Numbered from the stretch's first letter, positions 7,542 through 17,215 are shown. The stretch is 64,000 nucleotides of DNA from Flavobacterium aestivum (GCF_026870175.2 NZ_CP113977.2:1364001-1428000), one strand, 5' to 3'. Notes: generated by a model not told the origin, from the sequence alone. Numbers and translations are program-made.

Positions 7542-10500
7542 TTATTCTTTTTTGCGCCCAAAGCGAGCAAATATTTCGATATAAGTATTAAAAGTTTTTT
7601 TGCTTTTGTTGTAATACTCAGTATCTCCACTTTCTTTCATGACTTCTAACAATCCTCTGTAACGCTCAAGGTTAGTGATAATTTCTATTCCAATGCTTGA
7701 TTGCTCAGATGGATTTAATTTGGCATAATAATTAAGATTATCGGTGTATTTGCCAATAAGTTTTTCAAGTAAATTATGAGCTTTATTTTTTTCTCCTACT
7801 TCATAATACCCTTTCGCGAAAGGTTCAACTAAAGAGTAGTATCCAAATTTATCCAAAGGCATTTTTGTCATAGCCAACTCAATGATGTTTTTGGCTTTGT
7901 CTATTTTTCCTTCTGTAACTAGTTGGTCCATCAAGCGAGAAAGATTCATTCTGTATGTTAAGCTTTCTCTTCTTGTTTCTGGGTCGTGATAAATCTTGTC
8001 ACTTTCGCTGTTGCCCCAATCCCATTTCATTACTTTGGCATACATGTTTTCAGTGTCAATTCTTCCCATATCCATTTGGCTTGAATCTTCAGGTAACTTG
8101 GTTTTTACCGGAACCAATTTGTAAACCATTCCTTCTAACTGAAGGTATTCTTTCATCCATAAGTAATCTTCATCATCAAAAGCTCCACCACTAAAGTAAA
8201 CAGGTCTTTTCCAGTTGTTGTTAGCTATAAGGTCTAACATCATTAATCTGTTTTTGTATAATGCATTTCCTTTTATGTCAATATCAATGCTGGAAACAAT
8301 AGAGTCATTTAATTTAGGATCTACTACTTTGTTTTTAATAATATTGGCTTTATCAATTGGGAATTTAATTTTATCAGTTGGGTAGAAATGAATGGTTTGT
8401 CCATTCTGCATTTCTACAGTTGATTTTGGGTTTTTTATAAATTCAATAAAATCTTTTATATCCCAACGACTTTCTGTTTTAGGAATATGGGCAACGTAAT
8501 CTAGTTTGTCCCCAACATATTCATCATGTGTAAATGAAATTGGTAGCGGTGCAGATTCGTATGCTTTTCTTTTCATTTGGTCAATGTACCAATCCGTCAT
8601 GAAAAGGCTTGTATTTACAATTTTTATATCGGTACGAATGCCTTCTATTTCTTGTGCATACCATAATGGGAAAGTATCATTATCCCCTATGGTGAATAAA
8701 ATTGCGTTAGGATCGCATGATTCTAAATACGCTTTTGCCATTGCAGTAGCAGTATATTTTCCTGAACGATCATGATCATCCCAGTTTTGAGATGCCATAA
8801 GTACTGGAGCTGCTAATAAGCTAGCTGCTATAAGTGCTGGACCTGCAATTTTTGGAGCAAGGTATTTTTGTAAGCTTTCATATAGTGCATAAACTCCAAA
8901 ACCAATCCAGATAGCAAAAACATAGAAAGAGCCTACTAAAGCATAATCTCTTTCACGTGGTTCAAAAGGTCTTTCGTTTAAGTATATTTTTAAGGCAATT
9001 CCCATAAAGAGGAAAAGAGTCAGTAAAACGTAAAAGCTTTTTCTGTCTTTGGTAGCATGATACATAATACCTATAAGGCCTAATATAAAAGGCAAAAAGA
9101 AATATACATTACGCCCTTTGTTATTCAATACATCTGAAGGTAAATTGTCTTGAGAACCTAGATGCATGCTGTCAATAAATGAAATTCCGCTTATCCAGTT
9201 TCCGTCTAAGTAGTCATATCTTCCTTGCTCATCGTTTTGTCTTCCTACAAAATTCCACATTAAATACCTCCAATACATGTAACCAAATTGGTATTCAAGC
9301 ATAAAGCTAAAATTGTCTGCAGTAGTAGGTTTTTCAATGATTAAGTAGTCTCCGTAGTGTTTTAGGAAAGAAACATAGCCTTCATTGTCAATTTGTTTTT
9401 GAGCGTAAGCTTGTCTAAACTCGGCTATGGTTTTTTCAGTTTCGTTTTTTAACTGAGCGATAGCTTTGTTGTAATCTTCTTCGCTTAATTGATTTGGATC
9501 CAATCCATATTTTGCTAAATCCTCTTCATACGGATAGTCAGGATTCATTCTAAATGCTGGTGGGTTTGTAAAATTGATGTAGTTTTCTATATGATCGGTA
9601 CTCCACATCCTTGGCAAAATAGTTTTTTGATTGTCGTCACTATTTTGTTCTGCGTTTTTATAATTGTTTACAATGACGTATTTGCCAGTTTTGTAGTCTC
9701 TCTCATAGTTAGGAGCTTTGTCCATGTATGGATTGTTTGGATCTAGTCCTGCAAACTTCTCTGTATATTGAGGTCCGTAGAACAAAGGGTTTACACCGTA
9801 TTGTTCTCTATTATAGTAGGCAAGAACTTCGGCAGCATCCGATGGTTTGTTTTCGTTAATTACAGTGTTAGAATTGGCACGTATTGGTAACATTAACCAA
9901 GTTGAAAATCCAATTAGAATAAATAAAATACATAAAATAAGTGTATTGTACTGAACTAGATTTTTCTTGCGAGTATATTTCAATCCAAAATAAAAGAATG
10001 CAATAAGTAGCAATGTAACAAAAATGGTTCCTGAGTTAAAAGGTAATCCCATAGAATTAACCATAAAAACTTCGGTTTTACCAAAGAATGCCATTGTTAA
10101 TGGGAGTAATAACTTAAAGATGAAAAGTAAAACAGAAACAACTACAATATTAGCAATGATGAAGTTTTTGACTGTTACTACTTTGTAGTTTTTAAAATAA
10201 TAAAGGAAACCAATTGCAGGAATAGTTAATAAGGCCATAAAGTGAACACCAAATGACAGTCCAACTACTAGTGAAATTAATATAAGCCATTTGTCTCCTC
10301 TTGGGGTGTTCATTTCTTGTTCCCAACGTAGCCCTAACCAAAAAAGCAGTGATATCAGTAAAGATGCCATTGCGTATACTTCGGCTTCCACGGCATTAAA
10401 CCAAAAGCTGTCTGAAAAAGTGTATGCCAATGACCCAACTAATGAGCTACCAAGAATAACAATAGAATTGTCTTTGTTTATTTCAGTGTATTGAGATATT

Positions 10501-10817
10501 ATTTTCTTCAAAAGCATTGAAGAAGACCAAAACATAAATAGAATGGTAAAAGCACTTGAAAATACAGAGGTCATGTTTACCATTAATGCAATATGTTCTT
10601 TGTCTATGGCAAACATTGCGAAAAAGGCTCCAATCATTTGGAATAGTGGTGCTCCGGGTGGATGTCCAACTTCTAGTTTTGCTGCTGTAGCTATGTATTC
10701 TCCACAATCCCAAAAACTCATGGTAGGTTCAACAGTAAGAGTGTAGGTAATTAATGCGATTGAAAATGCAAACCAACCTGTAATCGTATTCCATTTATTG
10801 AAATTGAAAGATGCCAT
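7542..10817 (-). CDS. DUF2723 (TMEM260/GT117-type) membrane glycosyltransferase
   Basis: 1091 residues. The N-terminal two thirds hold about a dozen membrane helices; the first luminal loop reads SFWDCGEYIATA (D37, E40) and then GHPPGAP (51-57), the signature of DUF2723 proteins, which are GT-C-fold transferases. The C-terminal ~400 residues are mostly soluble, with TPR-like helices near the end (about 980-1080). Human TMEM260 belongs to this family and is reported to be a protein O-mannosyltransferase, so a role in extracytoplasmic protein O-glycosylation, common in Bacteroidota, is plausible. The acceptor and donor are not shown. It stands alone, with a terminator at 7488 and no clear -7 box upstream. 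Confidence 0.85.
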   Translation of the reverse strand: MASFNFNKWNTITGWFAFSIALITYTLTVEPTMSFWDCGEYIATAAKLEVGHPPGAPLFQMIGAFFAMFAIDKEHIALMVNMTSVFSSAFTILFMFWSSSMLLKKIISQYTEINKDNSIVILGSSLVGSLAYTFSDSFWFNAVEAEVYAMASLLISLLFWLGLRWEQEMNTPRGDKWLILISLVVGLSFGVHFMALLTIPAIGFLYYFKNYKVVTVKNFIIANIVVVSVLLFIFKLLLPLTMAFFGKTEVFMVNSMGLPFNSGTIFVTLLLIAFFYFGLKYTRKKNLVQYNTLILCILFILIGFSTWLMLPIRANSNTVINENKPSDAAEVLAYYNREQYGVNPLFYGPQYTEKFAGLDPNNPYMDKAPNYERDYKTGKYVIVNNYKNAEQNSDDNQKTILPRMWSTDHIENYINFTNPPAFRMNPDYPYEEDLAKYGLDPNQLSEEDYNKAIAQLKNETEKTIAEFRQAYAQKQIDNEGYVSFLKHYGDYLIIEKPTTADNFSFMLEYQFGYMYWRYLMWNFVGRQNDEQGRYDYLDGNWISGISFIDSMHLGSQDNLPSDVLNNKGRNVYFFLPFILGLIGIMYHATKDRKSFYVLLTLFLFMGIALKIYLNERPFEPRERDYALVGSFYVFAIWIGFGVYALYESLQKYLAPKIAGPALIAASLLAAPVLMASQNWDDHDRSGKYTATAMAKAYLESCDPNAILFTIGDNDTFPLWYAQEIEGIRTDIKIVNTSLFMTDWYIDQMKRKAYESAPLPISFTHDEYVGDKLDYVAHIPKTESRWDIKDFIEFIKNPKSTVEMQNGQTIHFYPTDKIKFPIDKANIIKNKVVDPKLNDSIVSSIDIDIKGNALYKNRLMMLDLIANNNWKRPVYFSGGAFDDEDYLWMKEYLQLEGMVYKLVPVKTKLPEDSSQMDMGRIDTENMYAKVMKWDWGNSESDKIYHDPETRRESLTYRMNLSRLMDQLVTEGKIDKAKNIIELAMTKMPLDKFGYYSLVEPFAKGYYEVGEKNKAHNLLEKLIGKYTDNLNYYAKLNPSEQSSIGIEIITNLERYRGLLEVMKESGDTEYYNKSKKTFNTYIEIFARFGRKKE

Positions 10818-11018
10818 ATAGTAGTTTTCTGTGTTTTTTTGTATTTATATTTTGTGTTACAAAGAAAATGTTTTTTTTTTTAATGTTTGACTCCATTATT
10901 ATAATTTTATCTAAAAGAATTCAGTTTTGATAACATTTTGTTTGTTAGTATTTTAGATGGTTTTGATTTTTGAAAAGGAAATTATTTTCATTTTTTTTAA
11001 ATAAAAACACGAAAAAAA

Positions 11019-11049
11019 TTTGTGTAAACTGAATTTTGTTCTAAATTTG
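11019..11049 (+). promoter_or_regulatory. Promoter of tRNA-Gln (TTTG-N19-TAAATTTG)
   Basis: TTTG at 11019-11022 and TAAATTTG at 11042-11049, 19 bp apart, a near-ideal Bacteroidota sigma-70-type promoter. Transcription would begin near 11055, about 36 bp before the tRNA. Confidence 0.8.
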
Positions 11050-11054
11050 CACTC

Positions 11055-11085
11055 GCTAAGCAAAACAACAGTAGCTAAGCAAAAC
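11055..11085 (+). repeat. Direct repeat GCTAAGCAAAAC in the tRNA leader
   Basis: The 12-mer occurs perfectly at 11055-11066 and 11074-11085, 19 bp apart, between the predicted transcription start and the tRNA 5' end. Function unknown; it may be a relic of an earlier duplication or a processing signal. Confidence 0.6.
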
Positions 11086-11090
11086 GGAAT

Positions 11091-11161
11091 TGGTCTATGG
11101 TGTAATGGTAACACAACTGTTTTTGGTGCAGTCTTTCTAGGTTCGAGTCCTAGTAGACCAA
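11091..11161 (+). tRNA. tRNA-Gln (anticodon TTG)
   Basis: Cloverleaf visible: acceptor TGGTCTA (11091-11097) with TAGACCA (11154-11160), D-loop with AATGGTAACAC, anticodon stem ACTGT/GCAGT around the loop TTTTGGT with anticodon TTG, and T-arm CTAGG-TTCGAGT-CCTAG. Discriminator is A; CCA is not encoded. It is followed at once by a terminator and has its own promoter, so it is a single-gene unit. Confidence 0.95.
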
Positions 11162-11164
11162 CGG

Positions 11165-11194
11165 AAAGCCCTTCAGAAATGAAGGGCTTTTTTT
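11165..11194 (+). terminator. Intrinsic terminator of tRNA-Gln
   Basis: AAAGCCCTTC (11165-11174), loop AGAAAT, GAAGGGCTTT (11181-11190), then T-tract. Confidence 0.93.
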
Positions 11195-11253
11195 ATGCTC
11201 TTAATTCAAGAATTGATTTCAGGGTATATTCGAGTGTTTCTTGATTATGAAAC

Positions 11254-11287
11254 AAAAAAACCGTCTCAATGGACGGCTTCTTTTTTA
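11254..11287 (-). terminator. Terminator of the universal stress protein gene
   Basis: CCGTC (11261-11265) and GACGG (11272-11276) form a short GC-rich stem; on the minus strand it is followed by seven T (A-run 11254-11260 on plus). A T-rich run on the other side could let it work in both directions. Confidence 0.75.
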
Positions 11288-11304
11288 TTTTGCTAAAAAT
11301 AGGT

Positions 11305-12129
11305 TTAAATTTTAAATGTGACTACGGGTCTTGAAGTGTGATTCACTAAGTCTTCAGAGATGCTTCCGTTAAAGAAGTGTATTAAAGCGGTTCTTCCGTG
11401 TGTGCATAAAGCTATTAAGTCAGCATTTTTTGCATTGGCATAATTGGTTATTCCTTTCTCTATATTTGTATCATTGTAGATTTCCATAGTATGTTCTGGC
11501 ATATCGAAATCGGCTACGAAATCTTTCATTATTTTTTCGGCGGCAGAGGTGCTTTTGAAACTGTTAGGAGTACAGATCATTACTAATTTTAACTTTGCGT
11601 TAAAAAGCTTTACAAATTTGAGTAATTCATGAAAAGGTTTTTTTATTTCTTTTGAGAAATCTGATGCGAAAACTATTTTTTGAATGTTTAGATCGTCAAC
11701 TTCATTTTTGATGATTAAAACAGGAACATTAGAAAGGCGTACTACTTTTTCGGTGTTGGTTCCTATAAATATTTCCTCAAATCCGGAACTTCCATGAGAT
11801 CCCATGATTATTAGATCGATGTTATTGCTGTTGGAATATGAGGCTATTCCGCTATAGGCGTTGTCTAGCTGAACCACTTCTGTAATAGGGATTCCTTTTA
11901 GATAAGGACGGTTTTTAATGCTTTTTAGGATTTCTTCTGCTTTTTTTTTGAAAAGCATGATTGCTGGTATACTTGTTTCGCCAGTTATCGCATCATTTGA
12001 TTGTCCGGGTAACTCTAGCATGTGTATTAAAATAATCTCTGCATTGTTTTTTTTGGCGATTTGGGCACCAGCTTCAATGGCTAGGTCAGCGTATTTAGAA
12101 AAGTCGGTGGGAATTAGTATTCTTTTCAT
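11305..12129 (-). CDS. Tandem universal stress protein (two UspA domains)
   Basis: 274 residues made of two UspA folds (about 1-140 and 148-274). The first starts MKRILIPTDFSKYADLAIEAG and ends with the ATP-binding signature GSHGSSGFEEIFIGTNTEKV (G-x2-G-x9-G-T). The second starts KIVFASDFSKE and carries a weaker version (CTHGRTALIHFFNGSIS). Tandem Usp proteins usually bind adenine nucleotides and are induced on growth arrest; the exact role is not known. It is divergent from rimP and its own promoter could not be fixed. Confidence 0.92.
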   Translation of the reverse strand: MKRILIPTDFSKYADLAIEAGAQIAKKNNAEIILIHMLELPGQSNDAITGETSIPAIMLFKKKAEEILKSIKNRPYLKGIPITEVVQLDNAYSGIASYSNSNNIDLIIMGSHGSSGFEEIFIGTNTEKVVRLSNVPVLIIKNEVDDLNIQKIVFASDFSKEIKKPFHELLKFVKLFNAKLKLVMICTPNSFKSTSAAEKIMKDFVADFDMPEHTMEIYNDTNIEKGITNYANAKNADLIALCTHGRTALIHFFNGSISEDLVNHTSRPVVTFKI

Positions 12130-12192
12130 AGTAGTTTTGGTTTTTTATAGATACTTTAAAGATATAATTTTTTTTAATAGTAATCAATTTTT

Positions 12193-12220
12193 TTTGATTT
12201 ATAAAAAAACACTATATTTG
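12193..12220 (+). promoter_or_regulatory. Promoter of rimP-nusA-infB
   Basis: TTTG at 12193-12196 and TATATTTG at 12213-12220 followed by CA, 16 bp apart, slightly shorter than usual. The start of transcription would be near 12225, placing the hairpin at 12249 inside the leader. Confidence 0.7.
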
Positions 12221-12248
12221 CACCGTTATTTATTAAAACTTGAATAAT

Positions 12249-12273
12249 GAGGGGACGTTAGTCCCCTCTTTTT
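12249..12273 (+). terminator. Leader hairpin with T-run (putative attenuator) upstream of rimP
   Basis: Perfect 8-bp stem GAGGGGAC (12249-12256) / GTCCCCTC (12261-12268), tetraloop GTTA, then five T, ending 8 bp before the rimP ATG. It lies downstream of the only visible promoter and the upstream gene is divergent, so it is not the terminator of another gene. It is probably a regulated early terminator for the rimP-nusA-infB operon, perhaps sensitive to NusA level; this is inference. Confidence 0.65.
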
Positions 12274-12281
12274 ATAAAGAT

Positions 12282-12746
12282 ATGACATTCAAAGAAAAAG
12301 TATTAGCGGCATTAGAAGAAGCGCTTCTGGAAAAGCCATCGATTTTTTTAATTGATCTCACCATTACGGATGCTTTTAAGATTATCATAGGTGTTGATGG
12401 AGATAATGGAGTGATTTTGCAAGACTGTATTGATATTAGTCGTGCTGTAGAGGGCAACTTAGACAGAGAAGAGCAAGATTTCTCTTTAGAAGTAGCATCA
12501 GTTGGTGTAGGTTCGCCATTAAAGTTGATCAGACAATACAAAAAAAATATAGGAAGAACGTTAATCGTTAAGACTGCAACAGAAAATATTGAAGCAGAAT
12601 TAGTTGAAGCTAATGATCTTTTTATAATTTTGTCTTGGAAAGCTAGAGAAGCCAAAAAAATAGGTAAAGGAAAAGAAACAGTTCAAAAAGAATTACAAAT
12701 TCCTTACACAGATATTAAAGAAGCAATTGTTACAGTAACATTTTAA
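12282..12746 (+). CDS. rimP: Ribosome maturation factor RimP
   Basis: 154 residues from ATG 12282 ([19 protein letters not shown]). An in-frame TTG at 12240 would translate through the leader hairpin and is rejected. The N-terminal alpha/beta domain contains [18 protein letters not shown] and the family motif [13 protein letters not shown], corresponding to the usual LEVSSPGL(D/E)RPL region. A C-terminal SH3-like domain ends with [15 protein letters not shown]. RimP is needed for 30S subunit maturation. It lies 13 bp before nusA and heads the operon rimP-nusA-infB, the conserved order of many bacteria. Confidence 0.93.
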   Translation: MTFKEKVLAALEEALLEKPSIFLIDLTITDAFKIIIGVDGDNGVILQDCIDISRAVEGNLDREEQDFSLEVASVGVGSPLKLIRQYKKNIGRTLIVKTATENIEAELVEANDLFIILSWKAREAKKIGKGKETVQKELQIPYTDIKEAIVTVTF

Positions 12747-12759
12747 TTAAAGAATTCGC

Positions 12760-14013
12760 ATGGAAAATTTAGCATTAATCGATTCATTTTCAGAGTTTAA
12801 AGATGATAAACTTATTGATCGTGTAACGCTTATGGCAATTTTGGAAGATGTATTTAGAAATGCATTGAAGAAAAAATACGGTTCAGATGATAATTTCGAT
12901 ATCATTATAAATCCTGATAAAGGAGATATGGAGATATGGAGAAGAAGAGTAATCGTTGCTGACGAGGATTTGGATTTTGAAAATGAAGAAATAACGCTTA
13001 CTGAAGCAAGAAAAATTGAATCTGATTTTGAAATTGGTGAAGAAGTTTCTGAGGAAGTGAAATTAATAGATTTAGGAAGAAGAGCAATATTAGCTTTACG
13101 CCAAAATTTAATATCTAAAATACACGAACACGATAATACTAATCTTTATAAGCAATTTAAAGATATTATTGGCGATATTTACACTGCAGAAGTGCATCAC
13201 GTACGTCCTAGAGTGGTTATTTTGGTTGATGATGAAGGAAATGAGATTGTTTTGCCAAAAGAAAAACAAATACCTTCGGATTTCTTCCGTAAAGGAGATA
13301 ATGTTAGAGGAATAATTGAAAGTGTTGAGCTAAAAGGTAATAAACCTCAGATTATAATGTCTAGAACTTCTGAAAAGTTCTTGGAAAAATTATTTGAACA
13401 AGAAATTCCTGAAGTTTTTGACGGTTTAATTATGGTTAAAAATGTAGTGAGAATTCCTGGTGAAAAAGCAAAAGTAGCCGTAGATTCTTATGATGACAGA
13501 ATTGATCCAGTAGGAGCTTGTGTAGGAATGAAAGGTTCTCGTATTCACGGAATTGTTCGTGAGTTAGGAAATGAGAATATTGATGTAATTAATTATACAA
13601 ATAATATTCAGTTGTATATTACAAGAGCGTTGAGCCCTGCGAAAGTTTCATCTATCAAAATTAATGAAGAAACGAAAAGAGCAGAAGTGTTTTTGAAATT
13701 AGAAGAAGTTTCAAAAGCAATCGGTAGAGGCGGACATAATATTAGATTGGCAGGGCAATTAACCGGGTACGAGTTAGATGTTATTCGTGAAGGAGATGTT
13801 GCTGGTTCTATATCTGATGATGATGATGTTGAATTAACAGAGTTTTCAGACGAGATAGAAGAATGGGTAATTGAAGAATTTGCAAAAATTGGTTTGGATA
13901 CAGCAAGAAGTATTTTAAACCAAGATGTTGAAGATTTAGTTAGAAGAACTGATCTAGAAGAAGAAACAATTCTAGATGTAATTAGAATATTGAAGGAAGA
14001 ATTTGATAGTTAG
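12760..14013 (+). CDS. nusA: Transcription termination/antitermination factor NusA
   Basis: 417 residues. The N-terminal RNA-polymerase-binding domain is at about 1-125. An S1 domain (about 130-200) with IYTAEVHHVRPRVVILVDD and two KH domains (about 230-345) containing DPVGACVGMKGSRI and IGRGGHNIRLAGQLTGY follow. A short C-terminal helical tail of about 70 residues remains; the two acidic AR repeats of enterobacterial NusA are not evident as full units. NusA modulates pausing, termination and antitermination, and is a plausible sensor for the hairpin in its own operon leader. The infB start lies 95 bp downstream. Confidence 0.96.
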   Translation: MENLALIDSFSEFKDDKLIDRVTLMAILEDVFRNALKKKYGSDDNFDIIINPDKGDMEIWRRRVIVADEDLDFENEEITLTEARKIESDFEIGEEVSEEVKLIDLGRRAILALRQNLISKIHEHDNTNLYKQFKDIIGDIYTAEVHHVRPRVVILVDDEGNEIVLPKEKQIPSDFFRKGDNVRGIIESVELKGNKPQIIMSRTSEKFLEKLFEQEIPEVFDGLIMVKNVVRIPGEKAKVAVDSYDDRIDPVGACVGMKGSRIHGIVRELGNENIDVINYTNNIQLYITRALSPAKVSSIKINEETKRAEVFLKLEEVSKAIGRGGHNIRLAGQLTGYELDVIREGDVAGSISDDDDVELTEFSDEIEEWVIEEFAKIGLDTARSILNQDVEDLVRRTDLEEETILDVIRILKEEFDS

Positions 14014-14108
14014 TTAACTATTAATTCCTCGCTTAAAATAAATTTCTGTTATATATTTGAAGAAAATACAAAGCAGAACAACGAATAAGGTAATATTAAA
14101 AAGATTTT

Positions 14109-17003
14109 ATGTCTGAAGAGAGAATTATTAGAATAAACAAGGTTTTAAGGGAATTAAATATTTCGTTAGAAAGAGCTGTGGATTATCTAAAAGATAAGGG
14201 AATTGCTATTGAAGCAAATCCAAACGCTAAAATTTCTGACCAGGAATTTAATATCCTACAAAGTCAGTTTGCAGGCGACAAGGGGAATAAAGAAGCTTCA
14301 AAAGAAGTAGGGGAAGAGAAAAGGAAAGAAAAAGAAGCTTTGCGTGTTGAGCGAGAAAAAGAAGTTGAAGATAAACGCAAACTTGAGGAAGACCGACTGA
14401 AACAACAGGAAGTTATCAAAGCAAGAGCTGTTTTGTCAGGTCCTGTTCAAGTTGGAAAAATTGATCTTAATCCTAAGAAACCTGCTGTAGCTCCTGCTCC
14501 CGTTATTGCTGAGAAAGAGATTGCTCCTAAAGACGTAATTCAAGAAGAAAAGCCTGTTCAAAAAGAAGTTGTTCAAAAAGAAGTTATTCAGAAAGAGACG
14601 CCTGTTGAAAAACCAATAGCTAAAGAGCCTTCAGTAGATAAACCGATTGCTGAAAAGCCTGTTTCAGAAGAAAAAGAGGTTAGTAAAGTTGAAAAACCAG
14701 TAGTTGTCTCTGATAAAAAAGCAGAAACTCCTGCTGATGAAACTCCTGCAGAGGAATCTATCACTACTCAGTATCAAAAACTTACTGGAGCAACTTTGAC
14801 TGGTCAAGTTATTGATTTATCTCAATTTAATAAGCCTAAGAAGAAAAAAGAAGAGCCAAAAATTACTCCTAATAAACCAGGTACACCAGGTGCAGCAGGA
14901 GCTAATAGTGCAAATAAAAATAAACGCAAAAGAATTGCTCCAAAGCCAGGTGCGCCTAGACCGCCTGCAGTTCCTGGAGCACCAAATCCTAATAAGATTA
15001 CTCCAAATACAACTGGTGGTGGTTTTAATGCAAACAGAAGTGCAAGACCTGGTTTCGTTAAAGGAAACAGACCGGCTATTGTAGCAAAAGTTGAGCCAAC
15101 AGAAGAGGAAGTTAAAAACCAAATCCGTGAAACTCTTGAGAAACTTCAAGGTAAAGGAGGTAAATCTAAAGCGGCAAAATATAGAAGAGATAAAAGAGAT
15201 ACACACCGTCAGAAATCCGATGATGAGCAAAGAGCTTTAGACGAAGGAAGTAAAACGATAAAAGTTACTGAATTTGTTACTGTAGGTGAAATTGCAATTA
15301 TGATGGATGTGCCAATTACAAAAGTAATTGGAACGTGTATGTCGTTAGGGATCATGGTTACCATGAATCAAAGACTTGATGCAGAAACATTAACTATTGT
15401 TGCCGATGAGTTTGGTTATGAAGTTGAGTTTATCACAGTTGATATTGAAGAAGCAATTCAAGTTGTAGAAGATAAAGAAGAAGATTTAGTTACAAGAGCG
15501 CCTATCGTTACCGTAATGGGGCACGTTGACCACGGTAAAACATCTTTACTGGATTATATTCGTAAAGAAAATGTTATTGCGGGTGAGTCAGGAGGAATTA
15601 CGCAACATATTGGAGCGTATGGAGTGACTCTTGATAACGGTCAAAAAATAGCGTTCTTAGATACACCTGGTCACGAAGCGTTTACAGCGATGCGTGCACG
15701 TGGAGCTCAAGTTACCGATATTGCTATTATCGTGGTGGCTGCCGATGATGATATTATGCCACAAACCAAAGAAGCTATTTCTCATGCACAAGCTGCTGGG
15801 GTGCCAATTATATTTGCAATCAATAAAATTGACAAGCCAAATGCGAATGTTGAGAAGATTAAGGAGCGTTTGGCAGGTATGAATTTACTTGTTGAAGATT
15901 GGGGAGGAAAAATTCAATCACACGATATTTCTGCAAAAGTGGGAACAGGGGTGAAAGAATTGTTGGAAAAAGTGTTGTTAGAAGCTGAAATTCTTGACTT
16001 GAAAGCAAATCCAAATAAAGTGGCTCAAGGAACAGTTGTTGAGGCATTTTTAGATAAAGGTAAAGGATATGTTTCTACTATATTAGTTCAACAAGGAACT
16101 CTTAGAATTGGAGATTATATGTTGGCTGGAAAACATCATGGTAAAATTAAAGCCATGCATGATGAAAGAGGGAATACGGTAAAAGAAGCTGGTCCTTCAA
16201 CTCCAGTATCAGTTCTAGGTCTAGACGGTGCTGCAACTGCGGGTGATAAATTCAATGTTTTTGAAGACGAAAAAGAGGCAAAACAAATTGCGGCAAAACG
16301 TTCTCAATTAATGCGTGAACAATCAGTTCGTACGCAACGTCACATCACATTAGATGAAATTGGACGAAGAATAGCATTAGGTCAGTTTAAAGAATTGAAT
16401 ATTATTCTTAAAGGAGACGTGGATGGTTCTGTTGAGGCATTGTCTGATTCGTTCTCTAAATTATCTACAGATGAGATTCAAATCAATATTATTCATAAAG
16501 GAGTAGGGGCAATTACAGAAACTGATGTTATGTTGGCTTCAGCTTCAGATGCTATCATTATCGGATTTAATGTTCGTCCTGCAGGAAATGCTAGACAGTT
16601 GGCAGATAAGGAAGAAATTGATATACGTTATTACTCTATTATCTATGCAGCTATCGATGACTTGAAAGATGCGATGGAAGGTATGTTGGCTCCAGAAATG
16701 AAAGAAGAAGTGCTTGGTACTGCTGAAATCAGAGAGTTATTCAAAATTTCTAAAGTTGGTACTATCGCAGGTTGTATGGTTATGGATGGTAAAATCCTTA
16801 GAAATGCAAAAATCAGAATTGTCCGTGATGGGGTAGTAGTTCATGAAGGTGAGCTGATTGCATTGAAACGTTTCAAAGATGATGTTAAAGAAGTTTCTAA
16901 AGGATATGATTGCGGTATTCAAATTAAAGGCTACAATGATATCGAAGAAAGAGATATTATTGAAGCTTACCATGAAGTAGCTATTAAAAAGAAATTAAAA
17001 TAG
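14109..17003 (+). CDS. infB: Translation initiation factor IF-2
   Basis: 964 residues. A short IF2_N helix domain (about 1-50) precedes a long low-complexity linker (about 60-330) rich in Lys, Glu, Pro, Ala and Val, with repeated KEV(V/I)QKE units and then Gly/Pro/Asn-rich sequence. The GTPase domain starts near 465: G1 [10 protein letters not shown]2 GITQH, G3 DTPGHE, G4 NKID and G5 SAK are intact. Domains II-IV complete the protein, ending in the fMet-tRNA-binding C-terminal barrel. IF-2 delivers initiator tRNA to the 30S subunit and promotes subunit joining. It is last in the rimP operon and is followed by a strong terminator. Confidence 0.97.
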   Translation: MSEERIIRINKVLRELNISLERAVDYLKDKGIAIEANPNAKISDQEFNILQSQFAGDKGNKEASKEVGEEKRKEKEALRVEREKEVEDKRKLEEDRLKQQEVIKARAVLSGPVQVGKIDLNPKKPAVAPAPVIAEKEIAPKDVIQEEKPVQKEVVQKEVIQKETPVEKPIAKEPSVDKPIAEKPVSEEKEVSKVEKPVVVSDKKAETPADETPAEESITTQYQKLTGATLTGQVIDLSQFNKPKKKKEEPKITPNKPGTPGAAGANSANKNKRKRIAPKPGAPRPPAVPGAPNPNKITPNTTGGGFNANRSARPGFVKGNRPAIVAKVEPTEEEVKNQIRETLEKLQGKGGKSKAAKYRRDKRDTHRQKSDDEQRALDEGSKTIKVTEFVTVGEIAIMMDVPITKVIGTCMSLGIMVTMNQRLDAETLTIVADEFGYEVEFITVDIEEAIQVVEDKEEDLVTRAPIVTVMGHVDHGKTSLLDYIRKENVIAGESGGITQHIGAYGVTLDNGQKIAFLDTPGHEAFTAMRARGAQVTDIAIIVVAADDDIMPQTKEAISHAQAAGVPIIFAINKIDKPNANVEKIKERLAGMNLLVEDWGGKIQSHDISAKVGTGVKELLEKVLLEAEILDLKANPNKVAQGTVVEAFLDKGKGYVSTILVQQGTLRIGDYMLAGKHHGKIKAMHDERGNTVKEAGPSTPVSVLGLDGAATAGDKFNVFEDEKEAKQIAAKRSQLMREQSVRTQRHITLDEIGRRIALGQFKELNIILKGDVDGSVEALSDSFSKLSTDEIQINIIHKGVGAITETDVMLASASDAIIIGFNVRPAGNARQLADKEEIDIRYYSIIYAAIDDLKDAMEGMLAPEMKEEVLGTAEIRELFKISKVGTIAGCMVMDGKILRNAKIRIVRDGVVVHEGELIALKRFKDDVKEVSKGYDCGIQIKGYNDIEERDIIEAYHEVAIKKKLK

Positions 17004-17030
17004 TATTTCAAAATATTTTTAAAATTTTAA

Positions 17031-17056
17031 AATCCCAATTCGTTGGGATTTTTTTA
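17031..17056 (+). terminator. Terminator of the rimP-nusA-infB operon
   Basis: AATCCCAA (17031-17038), extra-stable TTCG tetraloop, TTGGGATT (17043-17050), T-run. Confidence 0.93.
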
Positions 17057-17147
17057 TACATTACAATCTGATTTGTAAAATGAAGTCTGTTGTTGTGTTT
17101 CGCTAAAAATTAATTGTTACTTGGTTGTATAGTTTTTGGCTATATAA

Positions 17148-17163
17148 TTAGATTTAAATCTAA
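17148..17163. promoter_or_regulatory. 16-bp perfect palindrome upstream of mtnN
   Basis: TTAGATTTAAATCTAA lies 21 bp before the TAGCTTTG element, over the expected -33 region, as an operator would. No regulator for it is identified in the window. Confidence 0.45.
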
Positions 17164-17184
17164 AATTCAAAAGCAAGAGAGACC

Positions 17185-17192
17185 TAGCTTTG
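17185..17192 (+). promoter_or_regulatory. -7 promoter element TAGCTTTG of mtnN
   Basis: Matches TAnnTTTG, 24 bp before the ATG at 17216. It supports that start over the upstream TTG at 17114. Confidence 0.5.
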
Positions 17193-17215
17193 AATATAAA
17201 AATAAAACATCATGT

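Noticed and set aside
8506..8775. Plus-strand frames inside the DUF2723 gene
   Set aside because: Shadows of a long, clearly coding minus-strand gene.
11020..11244. Open frame of 74 codons across the tRNA-Gln
   Set aside because: It runs through the tRNA and its terminator; the tRNA cloverleaf and promoter explain the sequence.
12240..12281. TTG-started extension of rimP
   Set aside because: The extra codons lie in the leader hairpin and T-run; the family start is the ATG at 12282.
14817..15230. Minus-strand open frame of 137 codons inside infB
   Set aside because: Cys/Ser/Phe-rich shadow of the Lys/Pro/Gly-rich IF-2 linker; no start context or family similarity.
17114..17215. N-terminal extension of mtnN from TTG
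   Set aside because: It crosses a palindrome and the TAGCTTTG promoter element and lacks similarity; ATG 17216 matches the family start.
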